Source: Erythrobacter sp. QSSC1-22B
Lineage (GTDB): Bacteria > Pseudomonadota > Alphaproteobacteria > Sphingomonadales > Sphingomonadaceae
DNA: 64,000 bases
Direction: 5' to 3'
Assembly: GCF_001678665.1 (NCBI RefSeq)
Contig: NZ_LZRP01000001.1
Span: 620,001-684,000, forward strand
This document shows positions 18,299-26,401 of this stretch, piece by piece. The number at the start of each line of letters is the position of its first letter. Position 1 is the first letter of the stretch. The translations under genes were made by a program, and so were the position numbers. Below the pieces are notes generated by a model. It searched no databases, had not been told where the DNA came from, and saw nothing but the letters and a program-made list of their open reading frames with translations.

Positions 18299-19519
18299 GT
18301 GAACTACGGACAGGTATTCGACCAGGCAATCGACCGGCTCCATTCCGAGGGCCGATATCGCGTGTTCATCGACATCATGCGCAACAAGGGATCCTACCCC
18401 AACGCGCGCTGCTTCCACGGTCACAATGGTCCCAAGCCGATCACCGTGTGGTGCTCCAACGACTATCTCGCGATGGGCCAGCACCCCAAGGTGATCGAGG
18501 CGATGGAATCCGCGCTGCACGATGTCGGCGCCGGTTCGGGCGGCACCCGCAACATCGGCGGCAACACCCATTTCCACATCGAGCTCGAGCACGAGCTCGC
18601 CGATCTGCACGACAAGGAAGGCGCGCTGCTGTTCACCAGCGGCTATGTTTCCAACGACGCGACGCTGTCGACGCTCGCCAAGCTGCTGCCGGGCTGCGTG
18701 ATCTTTTCCGACGAACTCAATCATGCCAGCATGATCGCCGGCATCCGCAATTCGGGCTGCGAGAAGCGGGTCTTCCGCCACAACGACCTCGAGCATCTCG
18801 AAGAGCTTCTCGCCGCCGAGGATGAGGCCACACCCAAGCTGATTGCCTTCGAGAGCGTCTATTCGATGGATGGCGATGTCGCCCCGGTCCACGCGATCTG
18901 CGACCTCGCCGAGGAATACAACGCGCTGACCTATGTCGACGAAGTCCACGCGGTGGGCATGTACGGCGCGCGCGGCGGCGGTATCACCGAGCGCGACGGA
19001 GCCGCCCACCGGATCGACATCATCGAGGGCACGCTGGGCAAGGCTTTCGGGGTAATGGGCGGCTATATCGCGGCCGACAACCGGATCATCGACTGCATCC
19101 GCTCCTATGCCCCCGGCTTCATCTTCACCACTTCGCTCAGCCCCGTGCTGGTCGCGGGCGTGCTGGCAGCGGTCAAGCACCTCAAGGGTTCGAGCGAGGA
19201 GCGCGACGCGCAGCAGGCCAATGCCGCGATGCTCAAAGCGATCCTCCACGAACGCGGGCTTCCGGTGCTGCTCTCGACTACGCATATCGTTCCGCTGATG
19301 GTTGGCGATCCGGTGCGCGCCAAGAAGATCAGCGACATCCTGCTGGCCGAGTACGGCGTCTATGTGCAGCCGATCAATTTCCCCACCGTGCCTCGCGGGA
19401 CCGAGCGGCTGCGCTTCACTCCCGGCCCGGCGCATACGGTGGAGATGATGCACCAGCTCGGCGACGCGCTGGTCGAGATCTGGTCGCGGCTGGATATGGA
19501 ACTGGCGCAGGCCGCCTAG
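18299..19519 (+). CDS. hemA: 5-aminolevulinate synthase
   Basis: PLP enzyme of the C4 (Shemin) pathway condensing glycine and succinyl-CoA, first committed step to heme and, in phototrophs, bacteriochlorophyll. It has 406 residues. Typical blocks are [47 protein letters not shown], the PLP-lysine segment [15 protein letters not shown] and [20 protein letters not shown]. The start is GTG 18299, giving the family N-terminus [11 protein letters not shown]. This form is characteristic of alphaproteobacteria. A dyad about 85 bases upstream could bind a regulator. No other tetrapyrrole gene is in the window. Confidence 0.97.
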   Translation: MNYGQVFDQAIDRLHSEGRYRVFIDIMRNKGSYPNARCFHGHNGPKPITVWCSNDYLAMGQHPKVIEAMESALHDVGAGSGGTRNIGGNTHFHIELEHELADLHDKEGALLFTSGYVSNDATLSTLAKLLPGCVIFSDELNHASMIAGIRNSGCEKRVFRHNDLEHLEELLAAEDEATPKLIAFESVYSMDGDVAPVHAICDLAEEYNALTYVDEVHAVGMYGARGGGITERDGAAHRIDIIEGTLGKAFGVMGGYIAADNRIIDCIRSYAPGFIFTTSLSPVLVAGVLAAVKHLKGSSEERDAQQANAAMLKAILHERGLPVLLSTTHIVPLMVGDPVRAKKISDILLAEYGVYVQPINFPTVPRGTERLRFTPGPAHTVEMMHQLGDALVEIWSRLDMELAQAA

Positions 19520-19582
19520 CCGCAAGGGATTTGCGCAAACCCGCTGCTGCGCTAACACGCCTGCAAAATGGCAGGAGATAGC

Positions 19583-20278
19583 ATGAGCGGGACCCCGCAG
19601 CAGACATACGCCGAGATCGTGCATGGTCGCCGCTCGACGCGCGGCTACCTCGACAAGCCGGTTCCGCGCGAACTGATCGAGGAGGTTCTTACCCTCGCCA
19701 CGCGCTCGCCATCCTCGATGAATACGCAGCCCTGGCATCTGCACGTCATCACCGGCGAGCCGCTCGACCGCATCCGCAAGGGCAATACCGAGCGTATTCT
19801 CGCGGGCGAGCCCGACAGCCGCGAGTTCCGGCGCGGGCAGCCCTTCGCCGGTGTCCACCGCGATCGCCAGATCGGCGTCGCCAAGCAGCTGTTCGGCGCC
19901 ATGGGCATCGAACGCGACGACAAGGATGCGCGGCAGGATTGGGTGCTGCGCGGCTTCCGCCAGTTCGATGCGCCCGTCTGCGTGATAATCGCCTATGACC
20001 GCGAACTATCCGAGAGCGACGACACCGCCTTCGATTGCGGCGCGGTTACGACCTGCCTCGTCAACGCCGCATGGTCGCGCGGACTGGGGTGCGTCATCAA
20101 CTCGCAAGGCATCATGCAAAGCCCGGTGGTGCGCGAACATGCGGGCATCCCCGACGATCAGGTGATCATGAAAGCGGTGGCGATGGGCTGGCCCGACGAA
20201 GAGTTTCCGGCCAACGCGGTGGTGAGCACCCGCAAGCCACTGGAAGAAGCGGCGCGGTTCGTAGGCTTTGCGGACTAA
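19583..20278 (+). CDS. Nitroreductase family protein
   Basis: FMN-dependent NAD(P)H oxidoreductase of the nitroreductase superfamily, 231 residues. The FMN-phosphate motif is HGRRSTRGYLDKPV and the loop TRSPSSMNTQPWHLHVI; the C-terminal part has MQSPVVREHAGIPDDQVIMK and AMGWPDEEFPANAV. The start ATG 19583 has AGGAG ten bases upstream; ATG 19568 would place that site inside the gene. Substrate cannot be inferred (nitroaromatics, quinones or enones are usual). It lies about 60 bases after hemA on the same strand and could be co-transcribed with it. Confidence 0.88.
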   Translation: MSGTPQQTYAEIVHGRRSTRGYLDKPVPRELIEEVLTLATRSPSSMNTQPWHLHVITGEPLDRIRKGNTERILAGEPDSREFRRGQPFAGVHRDRQIGVAKQLFGAMGIERDDKDARQDWVLRGFRQFDAPVCVIIAYDRELSESDDTAFDCGAVTTCLVNAAWSRGLGCVINSQGIMQSPVVREHAGIPDDQVIMKAVAMGWPDEEFPANAVVSTRKPLEEAARFVGFAD

Positions 20279-20331
20279 TAGACTGAGCGACGCCGACCGC
20301 AGCTGAGCATACGCGTGAAGGAGAATTTGGC

Positions 20332-21105
20332 ATGAGCGAGAAACTGGTCGAACTGGCGGACGGGTTCTGGTCCGTGCGCGGCGAATTCAAGATCGGCGGC
20401 CTGCTCGATATCGGGACGCATTGCGCGCTGGTGCGGCGCGCCAACGGACGATTCGTCTTCCTCGACAGCTACACCCTGCCCGACGGTATCAAGACGCAGA
20501 TCGACGCGCTCACCGATGGCGGAAAGTTGGTGGATGCAATCCTCAACCTGCACCCGTTCCACACGCTGCACTGCGAATGGATGCACCAGGCCTATCCCGA
20601 TGCGACGCTCTACGGAACGGCGCGGCATCGCTCGCAGCTGCCGCATCTGCCATGGGACGAGGTCGCCTGCGAAAAGGATGCGCTGGCCGAGTTGTTCGCC
20701 GAGGACTTCGCGTTTTCGGTGCCGCGCGGGATGCCGCTGGTCTGCGAGGACGAGGCGGTGCATTTCGCCTCCGTACTGGCGCTGCACAAGCATTCCGGCA
20801 CGATCCATATCGATGATACCTTCGTCTATCTCGACAAGGGATTCCCCTTCAGCCTGCTACCGATAAACCGGCGCTTTTCCTTCCACCCGACGCTGGCGAA
20901 AGCGCTCTACCCCGAAGCAGGCGCTGCGGATGCGTTTCGCGAATGGGCGATCGGGCTAGGGATCGACTGGGCCAATGCCCGCCGCATCGCGACCGCGCAT
21001 GATGGCGTACTGGAACTTGGGCCCGAAGAATTTCCCGAACGCATCGGCGCGGCCCTCGCCCGCGTGAAGCCGGTGCTGGACAAGCACCGCGCGCAGTACG
21101 GCTGA
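20332..21105 (+). CDS. Degenerate MBL-fold-like protein (DUF4336-like)
   Basis: Protein of 257 residues whose opening LVELADGFWSVRGEFKIGGLLDIGTHCALVRR and pattern of alternating strands resemble metallo-beta-lactamase-fold proteins. The canonical HxHxDH motif is replaced by HPFHTLHCEWMHQAYP, which has four histidines but no Asp-His pair. The segment is similar to the DUF4336 branch of the fold (recollection). ATG 20332 is preceded by AAGGAGAA. Whether it binds metal or is catalytic is unknown. It follows the nitroreductase by about 50 bases on the same strand and ends before a strong hairpin shared with the convergent PRC-barrel gene. Confidence 0.7.
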   Translation: MSEKLVELADGFWSVRGEFKIGGLLDIGTHCALVRRANGRFVFLDSYTLPDGIKTQIDALTDGGKLVDAILNLHPFHTLHCEWMHQAYPDATLYGTARHRSQLPHLPWDEVACEKDALAELFAEDFAFSVPRGMPLVCEDEAVHFASVLALHKHSGTIHIDDTFVYLDKGFPFSLLPINRRFSFHPTLAKALYPEAGAADAFREWAIGLGIDWANARRIATAHDGVLELGPEEFPERIGAALARVKPVLDKHRAQYG

Positions 21106-21212
21106 CCGGACCGTGCATCGTTCAGGTGCACATCCGACTGGAGTACGTTTGCCATGACTGGCCCATTTCAGTGCGCCAGTGGAGAGACAGGCCGGTACGA
21201 TAGCCGAAATGA

Positions 21213-21246
21213 CTGAGGCAACGCCCCTTCCGGAACGTTGCCTCAG
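21213..21246. terminator. 11-bp perfect hairpin between convergent genes
   Basis: CTGAGGCAACG (21213-21223) pairs perfectly with CGTTGCCTCAG (21236-21246), with a 12-base loop that itself contains the palindrome TTCCGGAA. It lies in the 170-base gap between the convergent MBL-like gene and the PRC-barrel gene. There is no T-run on either side, but position and stability fit a bidirectional terminator or 3'-end stabiliser. Confidence 0.6.
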
Positions 21247-21275
21247 CTTCGTCACCTATACGTGGCAGGACCGGG

Positions 21276-21563
21276 CTAGCGGGCGCGGACCTTGGTATAG
21301 TGGACTCGAGATGCCGCGAGATCGTCGTGATAGACGACGTCGTCAGCGCGGATCTCGAGATTGTCGACGGCCACGAGCCGTCCATCGCTCAGCTTGACGG
21401 CCGCGACGTGTTCCTTGTCCTTGTCCACCAACAAGTCTTCGATCCGCCCGTAGGCTGCACCGGTTGTCGAAACGACCTCACGACCCCTGATATCCTGCTC
21501 GTCATCGACGAGTTGCCAGGCGTCCAGCGCCTCAAGTTTTCCGAAACGATCATCGTTCTGCAT
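21276..21563 (-). CDS. PRC-barrel domain protein
   Basis: Protein of 95 residues consisting essentially of one PRC-barrel: after a short N-terminus comes DIRGREVVSTTGAAYGRIEDLLVDKDKEHVAAVKL followed by RLVAVDNLEIRADDVV. PRC-barrels occur in photosynthetic reaction-centre H subunits, in RimM, and in stand-alone stress proteins like this one. ATG 21563 has AAGGAA eight bases upstream. It follows an anchored protein gene on the same strand with a 24-base gap, so the two are likely co-transcribed. Function unknown; binding to membranes or ribosomes is only a family possibility. Confidence 0.82.
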   Translation of the reverse strand: MQNDDRFGKLEALDAWQLVDDEQDIRGREVVSTTGAAYGRIEDLLVDKDKEHVAAVKLSDGRLVAVDNLEIRADDVVYHDDLAASRVHYTKVRAR

Positions 21564-21587
21564 GGGAAATTCCTTTCTGGAAATAAA

Positions 21588-22115
21588 TTAGCTGCGTTCG
21601 AGAATCTCGATGCGCGCTTCGTCCACGATCAGGAATACTTCCTGATCGGCGATCACTGAGCGGGTATCGTCGTCGAGGGGAGCACCCTCCACTTCGGTCA
21701 CCTCGCCGCCGGCGCGGATCGTGCCACCCGAAATCTGCAGCGTCTGACCGGCATTGATGTCCAGCGGGACTTCCATGGGTTCATCGATGATCAGCGCGAA
21801 CATCCGTGCGCCGTCGCTCTCGATCCAGAAGCCGCGATCGGTCAGCGGGCCATCGACGCCGACTTCGCCAGAGAACTCCTGTCCGATGTAGTCCTGGGGC
21901 TGAGCCACGACGGCGGCCAGCGTCAGCGGCATCGCATCTGCAGCGATCGGGGTCTCGGTCGCGACCAATTCGGTCTCGGACGTATCATCAACGACAGGGT
22001 CGACGTCATCATCGCCAGCCGCGAACCACCAGATCAGCAGAGCCGCGAGGACGAGAGCCAACAGAACCCAGAGCCAGGTCATCGACGATTTCTTTTCCAC
22101 CGGGATTTCGGCCAC
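21588..22115 (-). CDS. Membrane-anchored acidic protein of unknown function
   Basis: Protein of 175 residues. One N-terminal membrane helix (MTWLWVLLALVLAALLIWWF) follows a short cytoplasmic tail, then an Asp/Glu/Thr-rich linker, then a small beta-rich domain from about residue 65 (TLAAVVAQPQDYIGQEFSG) reminiscent of OB-fold-like periplasmic domains (weak impression). It would sit on the periplasmic side. The start is GTG 22115 with AGGAG seven bases upstream. It pairs with the downstream PRC-barrel gene. No catalytic motif is seen. Confidence 0.7.
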   Translation of the reverse strand: MAEIPVEKKSSMTWLWVLLALVLAALLIWWFAAGDDDVDPVVDDTSETELVATETPIAADAMPLTLAAVVAQPQDYIGQEFSGEVGVDGPLTDRGFWIESDGARMFALIIDEPMEVPLDINAGQTLQISGGTIRAGGEVTEVEGAPLDDDTRSVIADQEVFLIVDEARIEILERS

Positions 22116-22171
22116 AATAATACTCCTGTTGCTAGCGCGGACGTGCGCATTTCAACAGCGAATGTCGCCGT

Positions 22172-23166
22172 TTATCGTTCCGAAGCCTTTGAAATTACGC
22201 CATGGGCGCCCAATTCCACGCCCGCCGTATCGCCACCGCGCACGACGGCGGGCTGGACTGGGCGCCGAAGAATCCCCGGTGCCGGCACCTCGGTACCCCC
22301 GCTGGACGATGAACCACCGGAACTTGAGCTCGAGCTCGAGCTGCTGGGTGGCTGATAGCTCGAGTTGAACGTGCCGAGGTGGAACTCGCCGCGTTGGGTC
22401 AGCGAGGAGAAGACCGCGGAGTCCTCGATGAAATTGCCGGTGGTCGCAGCGGCGTTCGGAGCGAGAACCGAACCGCGCCATGCGGTGGTCGCACTGAGCT
22501 TTTCCGCATCCGGGAAGTTCCAGATCACACTTTCGCCCAGCTTGGCTGAATTGCCGAGGAAATCGTCGTTGAGAAGGATGTCGCTGCCGCTCACGTTCAC
22601 GATCACGGTTTCGGCGCCGTTCTTGGCAAACTGGATTTCACCGATCGAGTTCAGATCGGCCGAAGTGATGTTGAACACCGCCGTGCCGTCGGCACCCGGA
22701 GTGGCGTTGAAAATGCCGCGATTGCCCTGCTTCACGAATTCGCTGGTCGTCCCCAGTCCGCCCAGATCGCGCGACAGATTGCCGAGGCTGGTTTCGAGGA
22801 AGCTCGCGTCCTGTTTCAGGTTGACCAGAAACTGCGGGTCCGATGCGGCAAGACCGCTATTGACGGTGTTCTGGTTGACGTTGGTGTCGCAATCGAACCG
22901 CCGACGTTCACCGTCTGGGGCGAGCCATTCGTCGATGCAGGCGCGTTGCCGATATTGTAATTGGACGAGGAACCATTGAGATCCCCTCCGACGAAAGGCC
23001 GCCCCTCGACTTCGGATATCGAATCGAGGTCTTTGAAGACGACCAGATTGTATTCGCGCAGCGCATCCAGCCCACCCGGAGTGGAGGCAAGCAGCGGCGA
23101 CGCGGCCAAAGCCGTGACCACTGCGATTCCTGCGATGGTGAGGCCGCTACGCCTCGGAGTTCTCAC
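22172..23166 (-). pseudogene. Choice-of-anchor A family surface protein, frame-broken
   Basis: Two frames on the minus strand together give one choice-of-anchor A protein. The first (from GTG 23166) has a signal peptide (GLTIAGIAVVTALAASPLLA) and the family start LREYNLVVFKDLDSISEVEG and FVGGDLNGSSSNYNIG. The match then jumps frame near 22889-22893 to DTNVNQNTVNSGLAASDPQF and continues through GRGSVLAPNAAATT-like sequence (WRGSVLAPNAAATTGNFIED) to a Ser/Gly linker and VPAPG. A single missing base would restore the frame. After VPAPG no frame gives the hydrophobic helix plus Arg cluster of a PEP-CTERM anchor, so the 3' end may also be damaged. It is either a recent pseudogene or a sequencing error. 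Confidence 0.75.
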
Positions 23167-23286
23167 CGCACATGTCTTTCGGGCGCTTGCGCCATTGGTT
23201 TCGTCACAAAAATTGCGGTGCGAGCATCATAGGAAGTCAGCCGACCCGGGCGCCGCACTGTAACCCTTTTAGCGGGCTTTAACGCT

Positions 23287-24489
23287 TTAACGCAGGCTTA
23301 CCACGTTATCGCTGACCTTGCGGACACGGCTGCCGTCGTAGAGGCTGGCCATCGGCTCGTCCTCGACGATCAGGCTCTGGGTCGCGCCGAAGCCGTTGAA
23401 ATCGGTCTTCATCGCCGCGCCATAGGCACCCAGCATCCCGATCTCGATATAGTCGCCAGCCTGAATGTCCTCGGGCAACGCAAAGGGGCCGGGCATGTAG
23501 TCGGCATCGTCGCAGGTCGGGCCGTAGAAGGCGAAATCCGCTGCGGGCTTGATCAGGTCGTCTTCCAGCGCGCGGACGGGGAATTTCCAGTCGACATGCG
23601 CGGCATCGAAGAGCGCACCATAGGCACCGTCGTTGATGTAGAGTTCCTCGCCGCGGCGCTTCTCGACCTTGACCACCAGCGAGGAATATTCCGCGCACAA
23701 TGCGCGGCCCGGCTCGCACCACAGCTCGGCGTTATAAGCGATCGGCAGCGCGTAGAAATGCTGGTGGATGATAGTGAAATAATCCTCGAGCGGTGGCGGC
23801 TCGAGCCCGGGATAGACGCTGGGAAACCCGCCGCCGACATCGATCATGTCGATCACCACCGATGCCTCGGCGATCGCCGCGCGGGTGCGATCGAGCGCCT
23901 GGACAAAGGCGAACGGGCTCATCGCCTGACTGCCGACGTGGAAACACACACCCAGCCAGTCCGCATGCTGGCGCGCCTGCTGGAGCAGCAGTGGTCCCTC
24001 GGTGAGATCGCAGCCGAACTTGCTGGCAAGGCTCAGCTCGGAAAATTCGGAGGACACCCTGAGCCGCACGCAGAGCCGCAGGTCGGTGGCCGCTTCGCCC
24101 GCATCATCGGTGCAGGCGGCGACGATCTTCTCGAGTTCCTCGACGCTGTCGAGGCTGAAGGTCTTCACCCCATGAACGCGATAGGCCTCGCGGATGGCGC
24201 TGGGGGCCTTGATCGGGTGCATGAAGCACAGCACCGCTTCGGGCAGGATCCCGCGCACCAGCCGCACCTCGGCGATCGAGGCGACGTCGTAATGCGTTAC
24301 TCCGGCGTTCCACAGCACGCGCAGCAGATCGGGCGAAGGATTGGCCTTCACCGCGTAGAGCGATTTGCCGGGAAATTTCTCGACGAAGAAGCGCGCCGCG
24401 CGCGTGGCTGCGTGCGGACGGTTCAGAATAACGGGTTCGTCGGGCGCTAGAGCGCGAACTACGGACCGGGCGTCGGGAAAGGTGTGCAA
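23287..24489 (-). CDS. Type III (alanine-racemase-fold) ornithine/lysine decarboxylase
   Basis: PLP-dependent decarboxylase giving putrescine from ornithine (or cadaverine from lysine), eukaryotic-ODC type. About 400 residues. The PLP lysine is in LYAVKANPSPDLLRVL, the phosphate-binding glycine stretch in IDMIDVGGGFPSVYPG, and the active-site cysteine in FYGPTCDDADYMPGP near the C-terminus; CEPGRALCAEYSSLV is also conserved. The start is uncertain: TTG 24489 gives a family-length protein (HTFPDARSVVRAL), whereas ATG 24588 adds 33 residues of unconvincing sequence. It is the distal member of a leftward polyamine set with nspC and the carboxynorspermidine dehydrogenase. Confidence 0.92.
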   Translation of the reverse strand: MHTFPDARSVVRALAPDEPVILNRPHAATRAARFFVEKFPGKSLYAVKANPSPDLLRVLWNAGVTHYDVASIAEVRLVRGILPEAVLCFMHPIKAPSAIREAYRVHGVKTFSLDSVEELEKIVAACTDDAGEAATDLRLCVRLRVSSEFSELSLASKFGCDLTEGPLLLQQARQHADWLGVCFHVGSQAMSPFAFVQALDRTRAAIAEASVVIDMIDVGGGFPSVYPGLEPPPLEDYFTIIHQHFYALPIAYNAELWCEPGRALCAEYSSLVVKVEKRRGEELYINDGAYGALFDAAHVDWKFPVRALEDDLIKPAADFAFYGPTCDDADYMPGPFALPEDIQAGDYIEIGMLGAYGAAMKTDFNGFGATQSLIVEDEPMASLYDGSRVRKVSDNVVSLR

Positions 24490-24657
24490 TTCAAGGGACC
24501 CCCAAAACGGTTCGATGCGTGACAAGGGCTGCCTAGCGGTCGTCAGTCCCGCCCTTGTTGAAGGGGCTCCGGCAGCGGGAGAGCGCATGTAAGGCCTGCC
24601 GCTGCAAAAGCAAGGAAATTTCCCCCGCCGAGGTGCGGTTTATGGCGCAGGGCGAGC

Positions 24658-25836
24658 TCACGAAAGCCGGTTGCGGAAATCCTCGTAGCCGAAGCTTTTC
24701 ACCAGTTCGAGCGCATCGCTTTCGCTGTCCCACAACCAGATCGACGGCAGTGGAACGCCGTTGAAGGTGTTGGTCTTGACCATCGAATAATGCGCCTGGT
24801 CGAGAAAGGCGATCCGCTGGCCCGGCTCGGCGGGGACCGGCAGGCGATAATCGCCGATGACATCGCCCGCGAGGCAGGACGGCCCGCCGAGGCGAATCGC
24901 ACTGCCCTCACCGCCTGCGAGCTCGCCCAGCATGGCCGGGCGATAGGGCGCCTCGATCACATCGGGCATATGGCAGGTGGCGGAAATATCGGTGATCGCG
25001 AAGGGCACCTCATTGGCCCCGGTGTCGAGAATGGTGCCCACCAGAATGCCGGCATCAAGCGCGACCGCCTCGCCCGGTTCGAGATATATCTCGGCGCCGG
25101 TGTCCTCCTTGGCATCACGGAGGAATTCGATCAGCTCATCGCGCTGGTAGTCGGCGCGGGTGATGTGGTGCCCGCCGCCCATGTTGATCCATTTGAGCTG
25201 GCCGAAATACGGCTCGATCGCATCGAACACCCGATCCCAGGTCTGCGCGAGAGGCGTGAAATCCTGCTCGCACAGATTGTGGAAGTGTATCCCCTCGACC
25301 CCTTCCATAATTTCGGGCGTAAGCTGGTCGAGCGGGAAGCCGAGCCGCGAGCCGGGGCTGGAGGGATCGTAGCGGGGCACCTCGCCGGTGGGGACCTGCG
25401 GGTTGATCCGCAGCCCGACATCGAAATCGCCGCCTGTCGCGCGGCCCTGTTCGAGGATCAGCGCGGCGCGGCGCATCTGCGCGGGCGAGTTGAAGATCAG
25501 GTGATCCGACAACCGGCAGATCTCCTCGAGATCCTCGGGCTTGTAGGCGGCGCAATAGGTGGCGATCTCGCCATCGTAGAACTCGCCCGCCAGCCGGGCT
25601 TCCCACAGGCCCGAGGCGCAGACCCCGTCGAGATATTCGCCGATCAGCGGCGCGACCGACCACATCGAGAACGCCTTGAGTGCGGACAATACCTTGATGT
25701 CGGCGGCGTCGCGAATATCGGCGAGCACTTGGCAATTGGCGCGCAGCTTGGCGGCATCGACCACGAAGGCAGGGCTGTCGACGCGGGAGAGATCGAATTG
25801 CGCGAAGGCGCCCGGATCACCGGCTTTGGTTTCCAT
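24658..25836 (-). CDS. nspC: Carboxynorspermidine/carboxyspermidine decarboxylase
   Basis: PLP enzyme of the alanine-racemase fold that decarboxylates carboxy(nor)spermidine to (nor)spermidine, the last step of the aspartate-semialdehyde polyamine route. It has 392 residues. Family features are VDSPAFVVDAAKLRANCQVL, the PLP lysine in VLSALKAFSMWSV, IHFHNLCEQDF, INMGGGHHITRADY, YLEPGEAVALDAG and LGGPSCLAGDVIGDY with the active-site Cys. The ATG at 25836 overlaps the TAA of the AT-rich orphan gene (TAATG). It was probably once coupled directly to the dehydrogenase gene now separated by that orphan. Confidence 0.94.
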   Translation of the reverse strand: METKAGDPGAFAQFDLSRVDSPAFVVDAAKLRANCQVLADIRDAADIKVLSALKAFSMWSVAPLIGEYLDGVCASGLWEARLAGEFYDGEIATYCAAYKPEDLEEICRLSDHLIFNSPAQMRRAALILEQGRATGGDFDVGLRINPQVPTGEVPRYDPSSPGSRLGFPLDQLTPEIMEGVEGIHFHNLCEQDFTPLAQTWDRVFDAIEPYFGQLKWINMGGGHHITRADYQRDELIEFLRDAKEDTGAEIYLEPGEAVALDAGILVGTILDTGANEVPFAITDISATCHMPDVIEAPYRPAMLGELAGGEGSAIRLGGPSCLAGDVIGDYRLPVPAEPGQRIAFLDQAHYSMVKTNTFNGVPLPSIWLWDSESDALELVKSFGYEDFRNRLS

Positions 25837-26401
25837 TACGCCTTGCGCACTTTCATCTCGCGAGTTTCAGGATCACGATCCATATCGAGCTTATCCAATG
25901 AATCGGCAACTACAGAATTAAATACTCTCAATATCTCAGATGTTTTGATCCAGTAGATGGATTTTTGTTTGTCGTAACTCGAGGTTAGGTGAACTCCAAC
26001 GACCACACCCTCTCCTTCGGAATATTCCTCTACATCGTAAACCATCCACAAAAAGACGCTGTGGACGAAGATGTTACAGACCTTCTTCAAAGAAATGTGC
26101 GACTTAACGAAGCCGTCAAGGTCATAGAGTTTATGCGTATCAAAGCGATTCATCACGTCAACGAGTGGGGCATCCGGCTTCTTGCCGGAGGTCTGACACA
26201 GAACCCTTTGATTCTCAGTTTTGAAAGAAATCTTCGTTTCGGCCTCGATCAATTTTCGCGTCAGAAAGAAGCCTGTAAAAACAGCGATTTCTAGATTTGA
26301 GATGTCGAGATCAGAAGCATCAGGTTGGTCCGCCAAAGTTTCAATCTCAGCGATCAGGCCTTTGAGGCGCAACTTCCAATACCAACTTTCCCAGACCATT
26401 A
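25833..26401. repeat. 6-bp direct repeat CCATTA flanking an AT-rich gene
   Basis: CCATTA occurs at 25833-25838 and again at 26396-26401. On the minus strand both contain the TAATG stop/start overlap that couples the orphan gene to nspC on one side and to the dehydrogenase gene on the other. The bases between them are clearly AT-richer than the surroundings: 27 of 80 bases are G or C in 25901-25980. The pattern resembles a target duplication, or two copies of a coupling junction. Confidence 0.5.
25836..26399 (-). CDS. AT-rich orphan protein inserted in the polyamine operon
   Basis: Protein of 187 residues with no recognised family. It looks mostly helical, has no signal peptide or clear membrane helix, and contains RKLIEAETKISF and KVCNIFVHSVFLWMVYD, a pattern seen in orphan proteins of genomic islands (weak recollection). 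Codon use and base composition differ sharply from its neighbours (34% GC in 25901-25980). ATG 26399 shares a base with the dehydrogenase stop (TAATG), and its own TAA shares a base with the nspC ATG (TAATG). It is therefore a foreign gene seated perfectly in an operon. A defence-type role is possible but unsupported. Confidence 0.8.
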   Translation of the reverse strand: MVWESWYWKLRLKGLIAEIETLADQPDASDLDISNLEIAVFTGFFLTRKLIEAETKISFKTENQRVLCQTSGKKPDAPLVDVMNRFDTHKLYDLDGFVKSHISLKKVCNIFVHSVFLWMVYDVEEYSEGEGVVVGVHLTSSYDKQKSIYWIKTSEILRVFNSVVADSLDKLDMDRDPETREMKVRKA

